A DNA stretch of 64,000 bases, taken from NCBI RefSeq assembly GCF_014610845.1, contig NZ_JABTCG010000004.1, positions 372,001 to 436,000 on the forward strand, given 5' to 3'. Shown here one piece after another: positions 17,965-26,197 of the stretch (its first letter is position 1; each line of letters begins with the position of its first letter). The notes under the pieces were generated by a model. It saw nothing but the letters and a program-made list of their open reading frames with translations. It ran no database searches and had not been told where the DNA came from. A program made the position numbers and the translations under genes. The stretch comes from Maribacter arenosus (GTDB lineage: Bacteria > Bacteroidota > Bacteroidia > Flavobacteriales > Flavobacteriaceae).

Positions 17965-18273
17965 CTAATTAATAATCAGTTTTCTGGTGGCGATTTTGTC
18001 TTTTTGGTATACACGAAGAACATATACCCCAGCATCCAATTCGGAAACATTCAATTCTTCCCTGAAAAGCGTGGTTTCCAAAACCCTGGTTCCCAAGACA
18101 TCGAAAATAAAGATTTTTTTTGGGGCTTTATCCGCGGTAACAATATAGACTTTGCCATTAGTGACCGGGTTAGGATATAACTTAAAATCAGCAATATCAC
18201 CATTAGACTTTACGTCTTGTGCAAAGCCTAGCGAAACAAAAAATAAAAAGAAAACAAAGTAAAGTTTCTTCAT
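17965..18273 (-). CDS. Minimal T9SS type A sorting-domain protein (paralogue)
   Basis: Reading from the ATG at 18273 gives MKKLYFVFFLFFVSLGFAQ as a normal signal peptide; an upstream ATG at 18303 would add ten residues that spoil it, so I choose the inner start. The mature part (about 83 residues) is again only a sorting domain: FKLYPNPVTNGKVYIVT, IFDVLGTRVLETTLF, LDAGVYVLRVYQKDKIATRKLIIN. It resembles the downstream gene throughout, so the pair arose by duplication. Divergent from the PhoB-like regulator. Confidence 0.85.
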   Translation of the reverse strand: MKKLYFVFFLFFVSLGFAQDVKSNGDIADFKLYPNPVTNGKVYIVTADKAPKKIFIFDVLGTRVLETTLFREELNVSELDAGVYVLRVYQKDKIATRKLIIN

Positions 18274-18513
18274 AAAAAAATTAACGCAATAGGTGTGCCA
18301 CAAATATACTAATATTTGTCTTCGATGGGGGTTGCGTACATTGGATTAGGCCAAAAATTCGATGAAATGCAAGGTTTGATCAACAGTTCAGATGTAATTG
18401 TTATGTTTTTACGGGCTCAGTGTTATGATAACGTTACCAATTAATGCGCTTCATAATCGTTTCATTGTAATAGTGTTATCTTTACTTTATGTTCATAATG
18501 AATTAAAAGTTAC

Positions 18514-19200
18514 ATGAAGAAGAAAGATATTAGAATACTTCTGGTAGATGATGAGCCTGATATTTTGGAAATCGTCGGATATAATCTCACTGCCGAAGGA
18601 TATCAGGTTTTTACCGCCAAAAATGGTATCGAAGGTGTGGCCATGGCCAAGAAAAAATTGCCCCACTTGATTATTTTGGATGTCATGATGCCTGAAATGG
18701 ATGGAATTGAGGCTTGTGGGATTCTCCGTAAAAACCCTAGTTTTGAAAATACGATTATCACTTTTCTTACCGCGCGTGGAGAGGATTATTCCCAAATGGC
18801 AGGTTTTGATGCCGGGGCGGACGATTATATTACAAAACCTATTAAACCTAAAGTCCTAGTCCGCAAAGTAAAGGCCCTTCTTCGCAGGTTTAAAGAAGAT
18901 CCGGCCGTTGATGAAGAGATCTTCAAGGTGGGCAAGATTGTAATTAATCGGGAGGAATATAAAATTATCAATAATGGCAAAGAAATAATTTTACCCCGAA
19001 AGGAATTCGAATTATTGTCTTTATTGACGTCTAAACCCAACAAGGTATTTAAACGGGAAGTAATCCTGGATAGGGTTTGGGGAAATGAAGTCGTTGTAGG
19101 TGGTCGTACGATTGACGTTCATATTAGAAAATTACGTGAAAAAATAGGGGACGATCATTTTAAGACTGTTAAAGGGGTGGGCTATAAGTTTGTACTATAA
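18514..19200 (+). CDS. PhoB/OmpR-family response regulator
   Basis: 228 residues: receiver domain with Asp12-Asp13, phospho-acceptor Asp56 (IILDVMMPEMDG) and Lys108 (DDYITKPIKP), then an OmpR/PhoB winged helix (ILPRKEFELLSLL ... RTIDVHIRKLREKIG ... TVKGVGYKF). It overlaps the kinase start by one base (TAATG). Regulates unknown promoters; phosphate control is possible by resemblance only. Upstream, divergently, are the two T9SS-tail genes. Confidence 0.93.
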   Translation: MKKKDIRILLVDDEPDILEIVGYNLTAEGYQVFTAKNGIEGVAMAKKKLPHLIILDVMMPEMDGIEACGILRKNPSFENTIITFLTARGEDYSQMAGFDAGADDYITKPIKPKVLVRKVKALLRRFKEDPAVDEEIFKVGKIVINREEYKIINNGKEIILPRKEFELLSLLTSKPNKVFKREVILDRVWGNEVVVGGRTIDVHIRKLREKIGDDHFKTVKGVGYKFVL

Positions 19201-20273
19201 TGGCGATTCATTTAAGAAAATCCTATAGGTTTGCCCTTAGGTCAGCGCTCTTAATCAGCTTTATTACTACATTGGTATTGTTGGGTTTATCCTGGTATTT
19301 TGAATATGTAAATATTTTTTTTCTTGGGGTTTTTGCCGCACTTTCTTTCGCTAGTTCTTTTATTATCCTGCAGCTTAGAATTGAAAAATTCATCTATCGT
19401 AGAATAAAAAAAATATATGATGATGTTGCTTTGCTTGAATCGACAAATCTTTCTTCCGGTCCCATAACGACGGATATGAAGACACTTACTGCAGAAATTG
19501 AAAAATTCGCCCAGGATAAAAAAATTGAAATAGACACCTTGAATATTAGGGAAGCGTACAGAAAGGACTTTCTCGGCAACATCTCCCATGAACTAAAAAC
19601 CCCCCTTTTTACCGTACAAGGATATATATTAACCTTGCTTGATGGGGCCTTGGAGGATAAAAATGTACGCAGAAAATATTTACTAAGGGCAAATAAAGGG
19701 GTTGAGCGCCTCATCTATATTGTCAAGGACCTTGATATGATCACCAAACTTGAAGTCGGGGATTTAAATCTTGAACTTGTAGATTTCGACATTATTGAGC
19801 TCATAGAAAATGTTTTTGAATTACTGGAAATGAAAGCTGCCAAGAATAAGATTGCCTTAACATTCGACATGGAGTATAGATACCCCATTCTTGTTCATGC
19901 TGATCGCGATAAAATACAACAGGTGTTAACCAACCTCTTGGTCAACTCCATTAAATATGGTCAAGAAAATGGAACCACGGAAGTAAGTGTTGAGAACTTG
20001 ATTAAAAATAAAGTAATTGTAAGGGTAACCGATAATGGAGAAGGAATTGCCCAACGCCACATACCACGATTATTTGAGCGATTTTACCGGGTTGACCAAA
20101 GTGGTAGCCGCAGTGAAGGTGGCTCCGGTCTTGGCCTTTCCATTGTAAAGCATATTATCGAAGCCCATAATGAAAAAATATATGTTGAAAGTGCGGAGGG
20201 AGTAGGATCTGAATTTTCCTTTACTTTAGAGAAAGCCCATCCCCAAAATAATCCGCAAGTAGATTCTGCCTAG
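19200..20273 (+). CDS. Sensor histidine kinase, PhoR-like
   Basis: 357 residues: two membrane helices (about 12-32 and 38-58) separated by only a few residues, so no periplasmic sensor domain; a linker helix; HisKA with NISHELKTPLFTVQGY (His130); and a HATPase domain with NLLVNSIKYG, VTDNGEGIAQRHIPRLFERFYRVD and GGSGLGLSIVKHII. The lack of an outer sensor domain suggests it senses the membrane or a partner protein. Partner of the coupled upstream regulator. Confidence 0.92.
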   Translation: MAIHLRKSYRFALRSALLISFITTLVLLGLSWYFEYVNIFFLGVFAALSFASSFIILQLRIEKFIYRRIKKIYDDVALLESTNLSSGPITTDMKTLTAEIEKFAQDKKIEIDTLNIREAYRKDFLGNISHELKTPLFTVQGYILTLLDGALEDKNVRRKYLLRANKGVERLIYIVKDLDMITKLEVGDLNLELVDFDIIELIENVFELLEMKAAKNKIALTFDMEYRYPILVHADRDKIQQVLTNLLVNSIKYGQENGTTEVSVENLIKNKVIVRVTDNGEGIAQRHIPRLFERFYRVDQSGSRSEGGSGLGLSIVKHIIEAHNEKIYVESAEGVGSEFSFTLEKAHPQNNPQVDSA

Positions 20274-20316
20274 AAGGTTTTCATTAGATTTGCCATAGGA
20301 TATAATATAAAATGCT

Positions 20317-20988
20317 GTGGGAAGCAAAAACAAGCTTAAAAGGTTTAAGGAAAACGCTACGTTCAAGAATGTGGTACAACCTAATAGGAACGAAATAGAA
20401 GAAGGCTTCTTTCCTCTTAAAGGACATTGGAACACGCATTTCGGAAACGACAATCCTATAGTGCTCGAACTGGGTTGTGGCAAAGGGGAATATACCATCG
20501 ACTTGGCGCGAATGTATCCTCAAAAGAATTTTATCGGAGTGGATATCAAGGGTGCCCGATTGTGGAGAGGCGCAAAAACAGCATTGGAAGGGAACATGGG
20601 CAATGTAGTCTTCCTAAGAACCCAAATAGAATTGATAGATCGATTGTTCAAGGAAAATGAAGTGACCGAAATTTGGATTACCTTCCCTGACCCCCAAATA
20701 AAATATAAACGAACAAAACATAGGATGACCAATGAGGTATTTCTAAAAAAATACGAGCATATATTGGTTGATCAGGGGATAGTACATTTAAAGACCGATA
20801 GTGGGTTTATGCATGGGTATACCTTAGGGCTCTTGCATGGCACAAAAAGGGAGGTAATCTACGCAAATCATGATGTTTATAAAAACGAGGGAAGCCCCTT
20901 GGAGGTATTGAATATCCAGACTTTCTACGAAAAACAGTACCTTGAAAAAGGAAAACCGATTACCTATATCAAGTTTAGGATCAACTAG
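20317..20988 (+). CDS. trmB: tRNA (guanine-N7-)-methyltransferase
   Basis: Methylates G46 of tRNA. 223 residues from a GTG start at 20317, which gives the family-typical N-terminus MGSKNKLKRFKEN; the nearby ATG at 20312 is out of frame. SAM-binding motif IVLELGCGKGEYTIDLA and the TrmB signature TFPDPQIKYKRTKHRM (a PDP-x-K-x-R-x-HR variant) are seen. Likely in one unit with the downstream LysE gene (3-bp gap). Confidence 0.95.
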   Translation: MGSKNKLKRFKENATFKNVVQPNRNEIEEGFFPLKGHWNTHFGNDNPIVLELGCGKGEYTIDLARMYPQKNFIGVDIKGARLWRGAKTALEGNMGNVVFLRTQIELIDRLFKENEVTEIWITFPDPQIKYKRTKHRMTNEVFLKKYEHILVDQGIVHLKTDSGFMHGYTLGLLHGTKREVIYANHDVYKNEGSPLEVLNIQTFYEKQYLEKGKPITYIKFRIN

Positions 20989-20991
20989 CGT

Positions 20992-21621
20992 ATGGAACAT
21001 TTGCTCATTCTATTTTTCGCAACATTTTCTGCAGCGTTTATGGCTACGGTACCTCCTGGACTTTTGAATATGAATGCGGCAAAGACAAGTGTCGAGAAAG
21101 GGAAATTGAACGGGATAATATTCAGCCTGGGTGTATCGTCTATGATTATGCTACAAGCTGTAATCGCCGTTTATATATCCAAATACTTACATAGGAATCC
21201 TGACGTTGTTGAGGTTCTGCTTAAGATTGCAGTGCTTGTTTTCGCATTTTTTGCCATCTACTTTTTTATAGCGGCCAGAAGTAATAAAAAAAAGAAGGTA
21301 AAAGCCGTGGACATCAGTAAGCGAAATAGTTTTTTTAAAGGGATGTTATTGGCGGCCCTTAATCTATTGACCATACCATACTATAGTGGGCTTAATATTA
21401 TGTGGAACGCTACGGGATGGATAAAGTTTGAAGTTTGGGATATCGTGGTGTTTGTTTTGGCCGCCGGATGTGGTACTTTTTCGGTCTTGTACATGTACAC
21501 TATTTATTTCAATAAACTGGAAAACAAGACCAAACGTTTTTCTAAGAACTCCAACTATATTCTAAGTGCCTTGATGGTAGTGCTTTTGATGATTACTATA
21601 TATAGGATTTTAAACAGATGA
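20992..21621 (+). CDS. LysE family exporter
   Basis: 209 residues, about six membrane helices, with the family start ATVPPGLLNMNAAKTSVEKGKLNG (PPG motif in the first helix). LysE/RhtB proteins export amino acids or related metabolites. Three bases after trmB. Substrate unknown. Confidence 0.85.
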   Translation: MEHLLILFFATFSAAFMATVPPGLLNMNAAKTSVEKGKLNGIIFSLGVSSMIMLQAVIAVYISKYLHRNPDVVEVLLKIAVLVFAFFAIYFFIAARSNKKKKVKAVDISKRNSFFKGMLLAALNLLTIPYYSGLNIMWNATGWIKFEVWDIVVFVLAAGCGTFSVLYMYTIYFNKLENKTKRFSKNSNYILSALMVVLLMITIYRILNR

Positions 21622-21683
21622 AATAAGCATTTTGGAAGTGTATAAAAATATTTGCAAATGGAAATCATTTAGGATTTCATTCT

Positions 21684-22019
21684 ATGAACGAAGAAAACAG
21701 TAACTTTTTTCAAAAGGTTTATGAAGTTGCCAAGCTCATTCCATATGGCAGGGTAACCACTTATGGTGCCATCGCCAAGTATTTGGGTGCTGCCCGGAGT
21801 GCCAGGATGGTAGGTTGGGCCATGAACGGGTCCCATAACATGCCAGGTATACCGGCACATCGGGTGGTGAATAAAATAGGGTTGTTGACTGGCAAGCATC
21901 ATTTCGATGGCACTAACCTAATGCAACAGCTTCTCGAAAGTGAAGGAATCCAAGTGGTGGACAATCAAATCATCGATTTTGAAAAACACTTTTGGGATCC
22001 TTTTAAAGAGTTAAGTTAA
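21684..22019 (+). CDS. Alkyltransferase-like (ATL) DNA-binding protein, MGMT family
   Basis: 111 residues of the MGMT C-terminal DNA-binding domain: IPYGRVTTYGAIAKYLG and ARMVGWAMNG. The alkyl-acceptor motif PCHRV reads PAHRV (Ala58), so it cannot take an alkyl group. This is the hallmark of ATL proteins, which bind O6-alkylguanine in DNA and recruit nucleotide excision repair. The reading frame is intact and the rest of the domain is conserved, so it is an ATL, not a broken methyltransferase. Confidence 0.88.
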   Translation: MNEENSNFFQKVYEVAKLIPYGRVTTYGAIAKYLGAARSARMVGWAMNGSHNMPGIPAHRVVNKIGLLTGKHHFDGTNLMQQLLESEGIQVVDNQIIDFEKHFWDPFKELS

Positions 22020-22090
22020 TACCATAGGGAACATCTATTTCAAAATACCACTTTTCAATCCAATAACTTTAGCTTCTCGGCCCTAAGACG

Positions 22091-22098
22091 TATCTTTG
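22091..22098 (+). promoter_or_regulatory. Putative mrp promoter, -7 element
   Basis: TATCTTTG, exact TAnnTTTG match 38 bp before the mrp ATG. Confidence 0.45.
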
Positions 22099-22136
22099 TT
22101 GTTTAGAATGAATTTATATTAAGAACGAAAATCGCT

Positions 22137-23273
22137 ATGAAATTGAATAAGCAAGATATCTTAAAAGCCCTTGAACATATCACCGTTCCAGGAGAAGGTC
22201 GGAACATGGTGGAAAGTGGTGCTGTTAAGAACATACAGGTATTCGGTGATGAAGTTGAAGTTGATATTACCATTAATAACCCTAGTCTTCAGGCACGGAA
22301 AAAGACCGAAGTTGAGATTCTTAAGATCATTCATAAAGAAGTATATGAAAAGGCCAAGATAAAAATAAACCTGAAGGTGGAAGCCCCCGCCAATCCCAAG
22401 GTAAATGAAATTAAAGGAAAACCTATACCCGGAATCCAGAATATCATCGCGATTGCTTCGGGTAAAGGGGGTGTAGGTAAGTCCACGGTAACAGCAAATT
22501 TGGCCGTAACCTTGGCTAAAATGGGCTTTAAGGTTGGGTTGTTGGATGCGGATATCTATGGCCCTTCAATGCCTATTATGTTCGATGTTGTAGCAGAACG
22601 ACCTATGGCCGTTACTATCAATGGTAAGTCAAAAATGAAGCCCGTTGAAAATTATGGGGTACAATTATTGTCCATTGGTTTCTTCACGGAAGCTAACCAG
22701 GCTGTAATCTGGAGAGGACCTATGGCCGCCAAAGCATTGAATCAAATGATTTTTGATGCCCATTGGGGCAACCTCGACTTCTTATTGATCGATTTACCTC
22801 CAGGAACTGGCGATATTCACTTAAGCATAATGCAGGCCATGCCCGTCACCGGTGCGGTGGTCGTTAGCACGCCCCAAGAGGTGGCATTGGCAGATGCGCG
22901 AAAGGGGGTAGCCATGTTCCAACAAGAATCCATTAATGTCCCGGTATTGGGCATTATCGAAAATATGGCCTATTTTACGCCTGGGGAATTACCTGACAAT
23001 AAATATTATATCTTTGGTAAGGAAGGGGCAAAAAATTTGGCTGAGAATCTCAATGTTCCATTTTTAGGGGAAGTGCCCTTGGTACAAAGCATTCGTGAAG
23101 CTGGAGATGTAGGCCGCCCCGCTGCACTTCAGGATTCGACCCCAATTGCAATGGCATTTGAGGATATTACCAAGAACGTTGTTCGGGAAATGGTAAATAG
23201 AAATGAAAGTATGCCTCCTACCGAGGCTATAAAGATTACAACCATGGCAGGTTGTTCGTCAGTTAATAAATAA
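22137..23273 (+). CDS. apbC: Mrp/NBP35 family Fe-S carrier ATPase
   Basis: 378 residues: an N-terminal MIP18/DUF59 domain (residues 1-80), then the deviant Walker A ATPase IASGKGGVGKSTVTANLAV (motif 109-116), LLDADIYGPSMP and LLIDLPPGTGD. Family members carry Fe-S clusters to target proteins. The CxxC that bridges the cluster in E. coli Mrp and NBP35, normally in the segment after NMAY or NMS, is absent here: that stretch reads ENMAYFTPGELPDNKYYIFG. The neighbouring NifU-like gene overlaps by one base. The pathway would serve the Fe-S-rich Nuo, KOR and PFOR enzymes. Confidence 0.93.
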   Translation: MKLNKQDILKALEHITVPGEGRNMVESGAVKNIQVFGDEVEVDITINNPSLQARKKTEVEILKIIHKEVYEKAKIKINLKVEAPANPKVNEIKGKPIPGIQNIIAIASGKGGVGKSTVTANLAVTLAKMGFKVGLLDADIYGPSMPIMFDVVAERPMAVTINGKSKMKPVENYGVQLLSIGFFTEANQAVIWRGPMAAKALNQMIFDAHWGNLDFLLIDLPPGTGDIHLSIMQAMPVTGAVVVSTPQEVALADARKGVAMFQQESINVPVLGIIENMAYFTPGELPDNKYYIFGKEGAKNLAENLNVPFLGEVPLVQSIREAGDVGRPAALQDSTPIAMAFEDITKNVVREMVNRNESMPPTEAIKITTMAGCSSVNK

Positions 23274-23518
23274 TGCATATGACAACGGATGACATAAGGA
23301 CCAATGTAGAAAAAGCACTTGATGAGATTCGTCCTTTTCTACAAAGTGATGGGGGTGATATTGAGCTTATTTCAATTGATAATGACACTTCCGTGAAGGT
23401 GAGATTACAAGGGGCCTGTGTTGGCTGCAGTGTAAATCAAATGACCTTGAAGAGTGGTGTGGAAATGACCATTAAGAAATACGCACCTCAAATAGTGGAA
23501 GTCATTAATTTAGATTGA
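23273..23518 (+). CDS. NifU-like Fe-S scaffold protein
   Basis: 81 residues, the stand-alone NifU C-terminal domain: LDEIRPFLQSDGGDIELISID and GACVGCSVNQMTLKSGVE, with the cluster-binding CxxC at Cys49 and Cys52. The ATG at 23273 overlaps the mrp stop; the ATG at 23279 (MTTDDIRTN) is an equally good start. Supplies transient [4Fe-4S] clusters, and coupling to mrp fits scaffold-to-carrier transfer. Confidence 0.92.
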   Translation: MHMTTDDIRTNVEKALDEIRPFLQSDGGDIELISIDNDTSVKVRLQGACVGCSVNQMTLKSGVEMTIKKYAPQIVEVINLD

Positions 23519-23546
23519 TTCCTTCTAGTACTTATTTTTTGTTTTT

Positions 23547-25334
23547 TCAATTTTGATCCGCCCAATAGGCCATCATGAGTATAGAGCCGGCCGTACCGTC
23601 CATGGTAGGTTCATTTGTTGAATAGTCGCCTAGGTCATCATGATAGACCACATAGTTGTTTTGATATTCTGCAAATTCATCGGGTTCACTCAGGTGTAAT
23701 CCCTTAAGGGAATTGTAGATGGTACTATAGACAGGGCCATCGATCAACCCACCAGGGACTTGTTTTTTACCCAAGGCCCAAGTACTTGTGTGGACATCAT
23801 AGGGGAATTCACCCTGCTCTGGCATCATTGTGAACATACTCGTACCCCAAGGATTTCTGCCAAAAAGCCAATCCCGCTGCTCGACCATAAATTTTCTATA
23901 TGTTTTGTCCCCAGTCATTTTTTCATAAAGAATACCCTGTGTGATCAAACTTGTCAATAAGTTATTGGAACACCAAATAAAGGGCACACCAATCGTATAG
24001 GGATTTGTGTTACCCCTCTTTACGTTGTCTTCGATGCCACTTTTGTAATACGCGGCCAAGGTCTTTTTGAAATCCGGATCGGCATGTTCATATAAAGCAT
24101 AGTGACCCATATTCACAAAGGGGTAGTATTCGTAGTGAGGTACTGAGTCATAGGGCATCCAGGAGATGGTATTGGCCTGTCTAGCATATTTTATGGCATC
24201 TTCAAGATACTTCTTGTTCCGCGTGGATTTATAAAGTTCTGCGGCACCCCATTCCATATCATCTGCCCATGTTTTTTCCGAATATCGATATGGGGCACCA
24301 TAAGAATTTCCTTGTTGGTAACCCTCTTTGTCAATTCCCAATTTATAAAGGGATTTGGCTGCTTTCAAATAAAGGGCTCCATAGATGGAATCCTGTAATT
24401 CTTCCTTCCAGATACGGGAGGCTATGGCCATGGCAGCCGCTGAACGACCTGCTAAATTCGAGAGCCCGGTCGCTTCGCTTTTATATTTATTCAAACCCTG
24501 TGGTTTGCCTGTGGCAAAATAGGCTGCCCTATGACTATTTGGTCCCCAACCATAATCAGCATTGTCCTGGTCGGGCATTTTCCAACCGCGATGATCACGG
24601 TCGTCGGCTATTTGGTGGATCAATTGGTCCGGTTGGGAATGGAGTTTTAAAATCCAATCCAATCCCCATTTGGCCTCATCCAGGACATCGGCAATACCAT
24701 TAGATCCTGGTTGCCCTAAATGGTTAACACTATCCATGAATGTATTGGGAAACAATTCATAGGCCTTCAGCATATGGGCCGTTGCATAACTCCCGGTTAT
24801 CAGATATTTTAGTTGATCCCCTGCGTCGTGCCAACCTCCTGTGGCATCTACAAAAGTTGAATCTGGCATAGGACCATAAAATGAACGGCCATCACCCTGA
24901 TGGCAAATAACATCGAAAAAAGGATTGTACCCACATCGTTGTTGTCTCATGAATCCCAATAGTTTTTCAGATTGGAATTCATAGGCATTTTTTGAAATTC
25001 TAATGGTTTGGGAAGTAAATTGCTTGTTTTTCGTTTGTAAGACATATTCCCCTTCCTCGGAAACAGTACTAAAATCAACTTCGTAATAATATTCGAATGT
25101 TCCCCATCCTTGCGTTTCTGATTTTTTAGGTCTAAAGGAAGCAACGATACGGCTTTCGTCTTTCGTGGCCAGTACAATTCTTTCTTTTATGGGTCTATGT
25201 GCAAAAAGTAGTGCAATTTTTGGTTCATTTGGGAGATATCCCATCTGATTGATTCGAATATGGATATCGTTTGGATGGTTTGATGCTATGACCAGTTGTG
25301 AAACAAAATAGAGAAGAAATAGTAGTCGGGGCAT
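23547..25334 (-). CDS. Glycoside hydrolase family 9 (endoglucanase-like), secreted
   Basis: 595 residues: signal peptide, an N-terminal Ig-like CelD_N domain (about residues 22-115, IRINQMGYLPNEPKIALL), then the GH9 (alpha/alpha)6 catalytic domain. The nucleophile-activating pair is in GGWHDAGD (Asp170, Asp173) and the acid is Glu575 in TNEPTMDGTAGS. GH9 enzymes hydrolyse beta-1,4-glucans with inversion. No T9SS tail or carbohydrate-binding module. It is the last gene after a polysaccharide deacetylase (40-bp gap), so an acetylated or mixed glucan is a likely substrate. Confidence 0.93.
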   Translation of the reverse strand: MPRLLFLLYFVSQLVIASNHPNDIHIRINQMGYLPNEPKIALLFAHRPIKERIVLATKDESRIVASFRPKKSETQGWGTFEYYYEVDFSTVSEEGEYVLQTKNKQFTSQTIRISKNAYEFQSEKLLGFMRQQRCGYNPFFDVICHQGDGRSFYGPMPDSTFVDATGGWHDAGDQLKYLITGSYATAHMLKAYELFPNTFMDSVNHLGQPGSNGIADVLDEAKWGLDWILKLHSQPDQLIHQIADDRDHRGWKMPDQDNADYGWGPNSHRAAYFATGKPQGLNKYKSEATGLSNLAGRSAAAMAIASRIWKEELQDSIYGALYLKAAKSLYKLGIDKEGYQQGNSYGAPYRYSEKTWADDMEWGAAELYKSTRNKKYLEDAIKYARQANTISWMPYDSVPHYEYYPFVNMGHYALYEHADPDFKKTLAAYYKSGIEDNVKRGNTNPYTIGVPFIWCSNNLLTSLITQGILYEKMTGDKTYRKFMVEQRDWLFGRNPWGTSMFTMMPEQGEFPYDVHTSTWALGKKQVPGGLIDGPVYSTIYNSLKGLHLSEPDEFAEYQNNYVVYHDDLGDYSTNEPTMDGTAGSILMMAYWADQN

Positions 25335-25374
25335 TTTATAGGTTTAAAGCTTACCTATAAATATAACGGTATTC

Positions 25375-26181
25375 TCATTCCTTTGCAAGGATGTCCTCCA
25401 AACCGACGAAGGCGTATTTTCTAGATTTTAATTCGAGGATAAGTTCTTCAAGACGATTATAGAATTTGTCCTCTCGATTAGGATCCGTGCCTACATGCAT
25501 TAAAAGAAGAAATCCGTTTAAACCTGATGTATTCTTTCCTTCAAAATCTAAAATGCTATTGTAAATAGCTTCGCTACTGCGATAATTCGAATAGGCTGGG
25601 GTCGTATAATCTGCGTGGGACAAGGTGCCATGGGTCATATTGATCAATTTAAGCCCATAATCCGATGTCCAATCCGCGATGTGATTATTGTACCATTCGT
25701 AAGGAGGCAAAAAGTAGGGGGCTTGCTTTTTGGTTATCCCAAAACGCTTCATTTCCTTATAATTGGATTTTAAATCGCCCAGAAACTCTTGATAGGTGAC
25801 CAAAAGACTATCCCGATTATTCCAATCGCAATATAGAAGATGGTCATAGGAGTGAGCACCTAAATAATGCCCATCTTCAATTAGATTTTCGATAACCCTC
25901 TTAAAATTGGGATTCCTATAAAATGTGCCCGTAAAAAAGAAGGCGGCCTTGATTTTATACTTTTTAAGGATATCCCGAATAGTTTCCGAACCATCGGCGA
26001 ACTCATGGCCTGTGAAGACCAGCGTTAGTTGTTGTCGGGTACTATCCCCTCGAACTAGGGCTCCATGATCTTTGGTGAATGTTCTAGGATAGTTGGTTTT
26101 ACAATTGCACAGGAAAATAAAAATCAACAAAATGCCGACTATCTTAAAAAGTCCCTTCTCTATATAATTATCATTGGCCAC
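25375..26181 (-). CDS. Polysaccharide deacetylase (NodB fold) lipoprotein with variant metal motif
   Basis: 268 residues with a lipobox (FLCNC, Cys27) and a NodB-type fold. Motif 2 HSYDH (His110, His114) and the C-terminal LLLMHVGTDP are present, with PPYEWYN as motif 3. Motif 1, normally TFDDG with the catalytic Asp pair, reads VFTGHEFADG (His59, Glu60). As I recall, this variant recurs in deacetylase domains that accompany GH9 enzymes in Bacteroidota. It lies 16 bp after the ABC exporter and 40 bp before the GH9 gene. Probably removes acetyl groups from a polysaccharide at the cell surface. Confidence 0.82.
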   Translation of the reverse strand: MANDNYIEKGLFKIVGILLIFIFLCNCKTNYPRTFTKDHGALVRGDSTRQQLTLVFTGHEFADGSETIRDILKKYKIKAAFFFTGTFYRNPNFKRVIENLIEDGHYLGAHSYDHLLYCDWNNRDSLLVTYQEFLGDLKSNYKEMKRFGITKKQAPYFLPPYEWYNNHIADWTSDYGLKLINMTHGTLSHADYTTPAYSNYRSSEAIYNSILDFEGKNTSGLNGFLLLMHVGTDPNREDKFYNRLEELILELKSRKYAFVGLEDILAKE

Positions 26182-26197
26182 GTATCAATCGGTTACA

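Noticed and set aside
20312-20316. ATG at 20312 as trmB start
   Set aside because: It is out of frame with the TrmB protein; the GTG at 20317 gives the conserved MGSKNKLKRF N-terminus.
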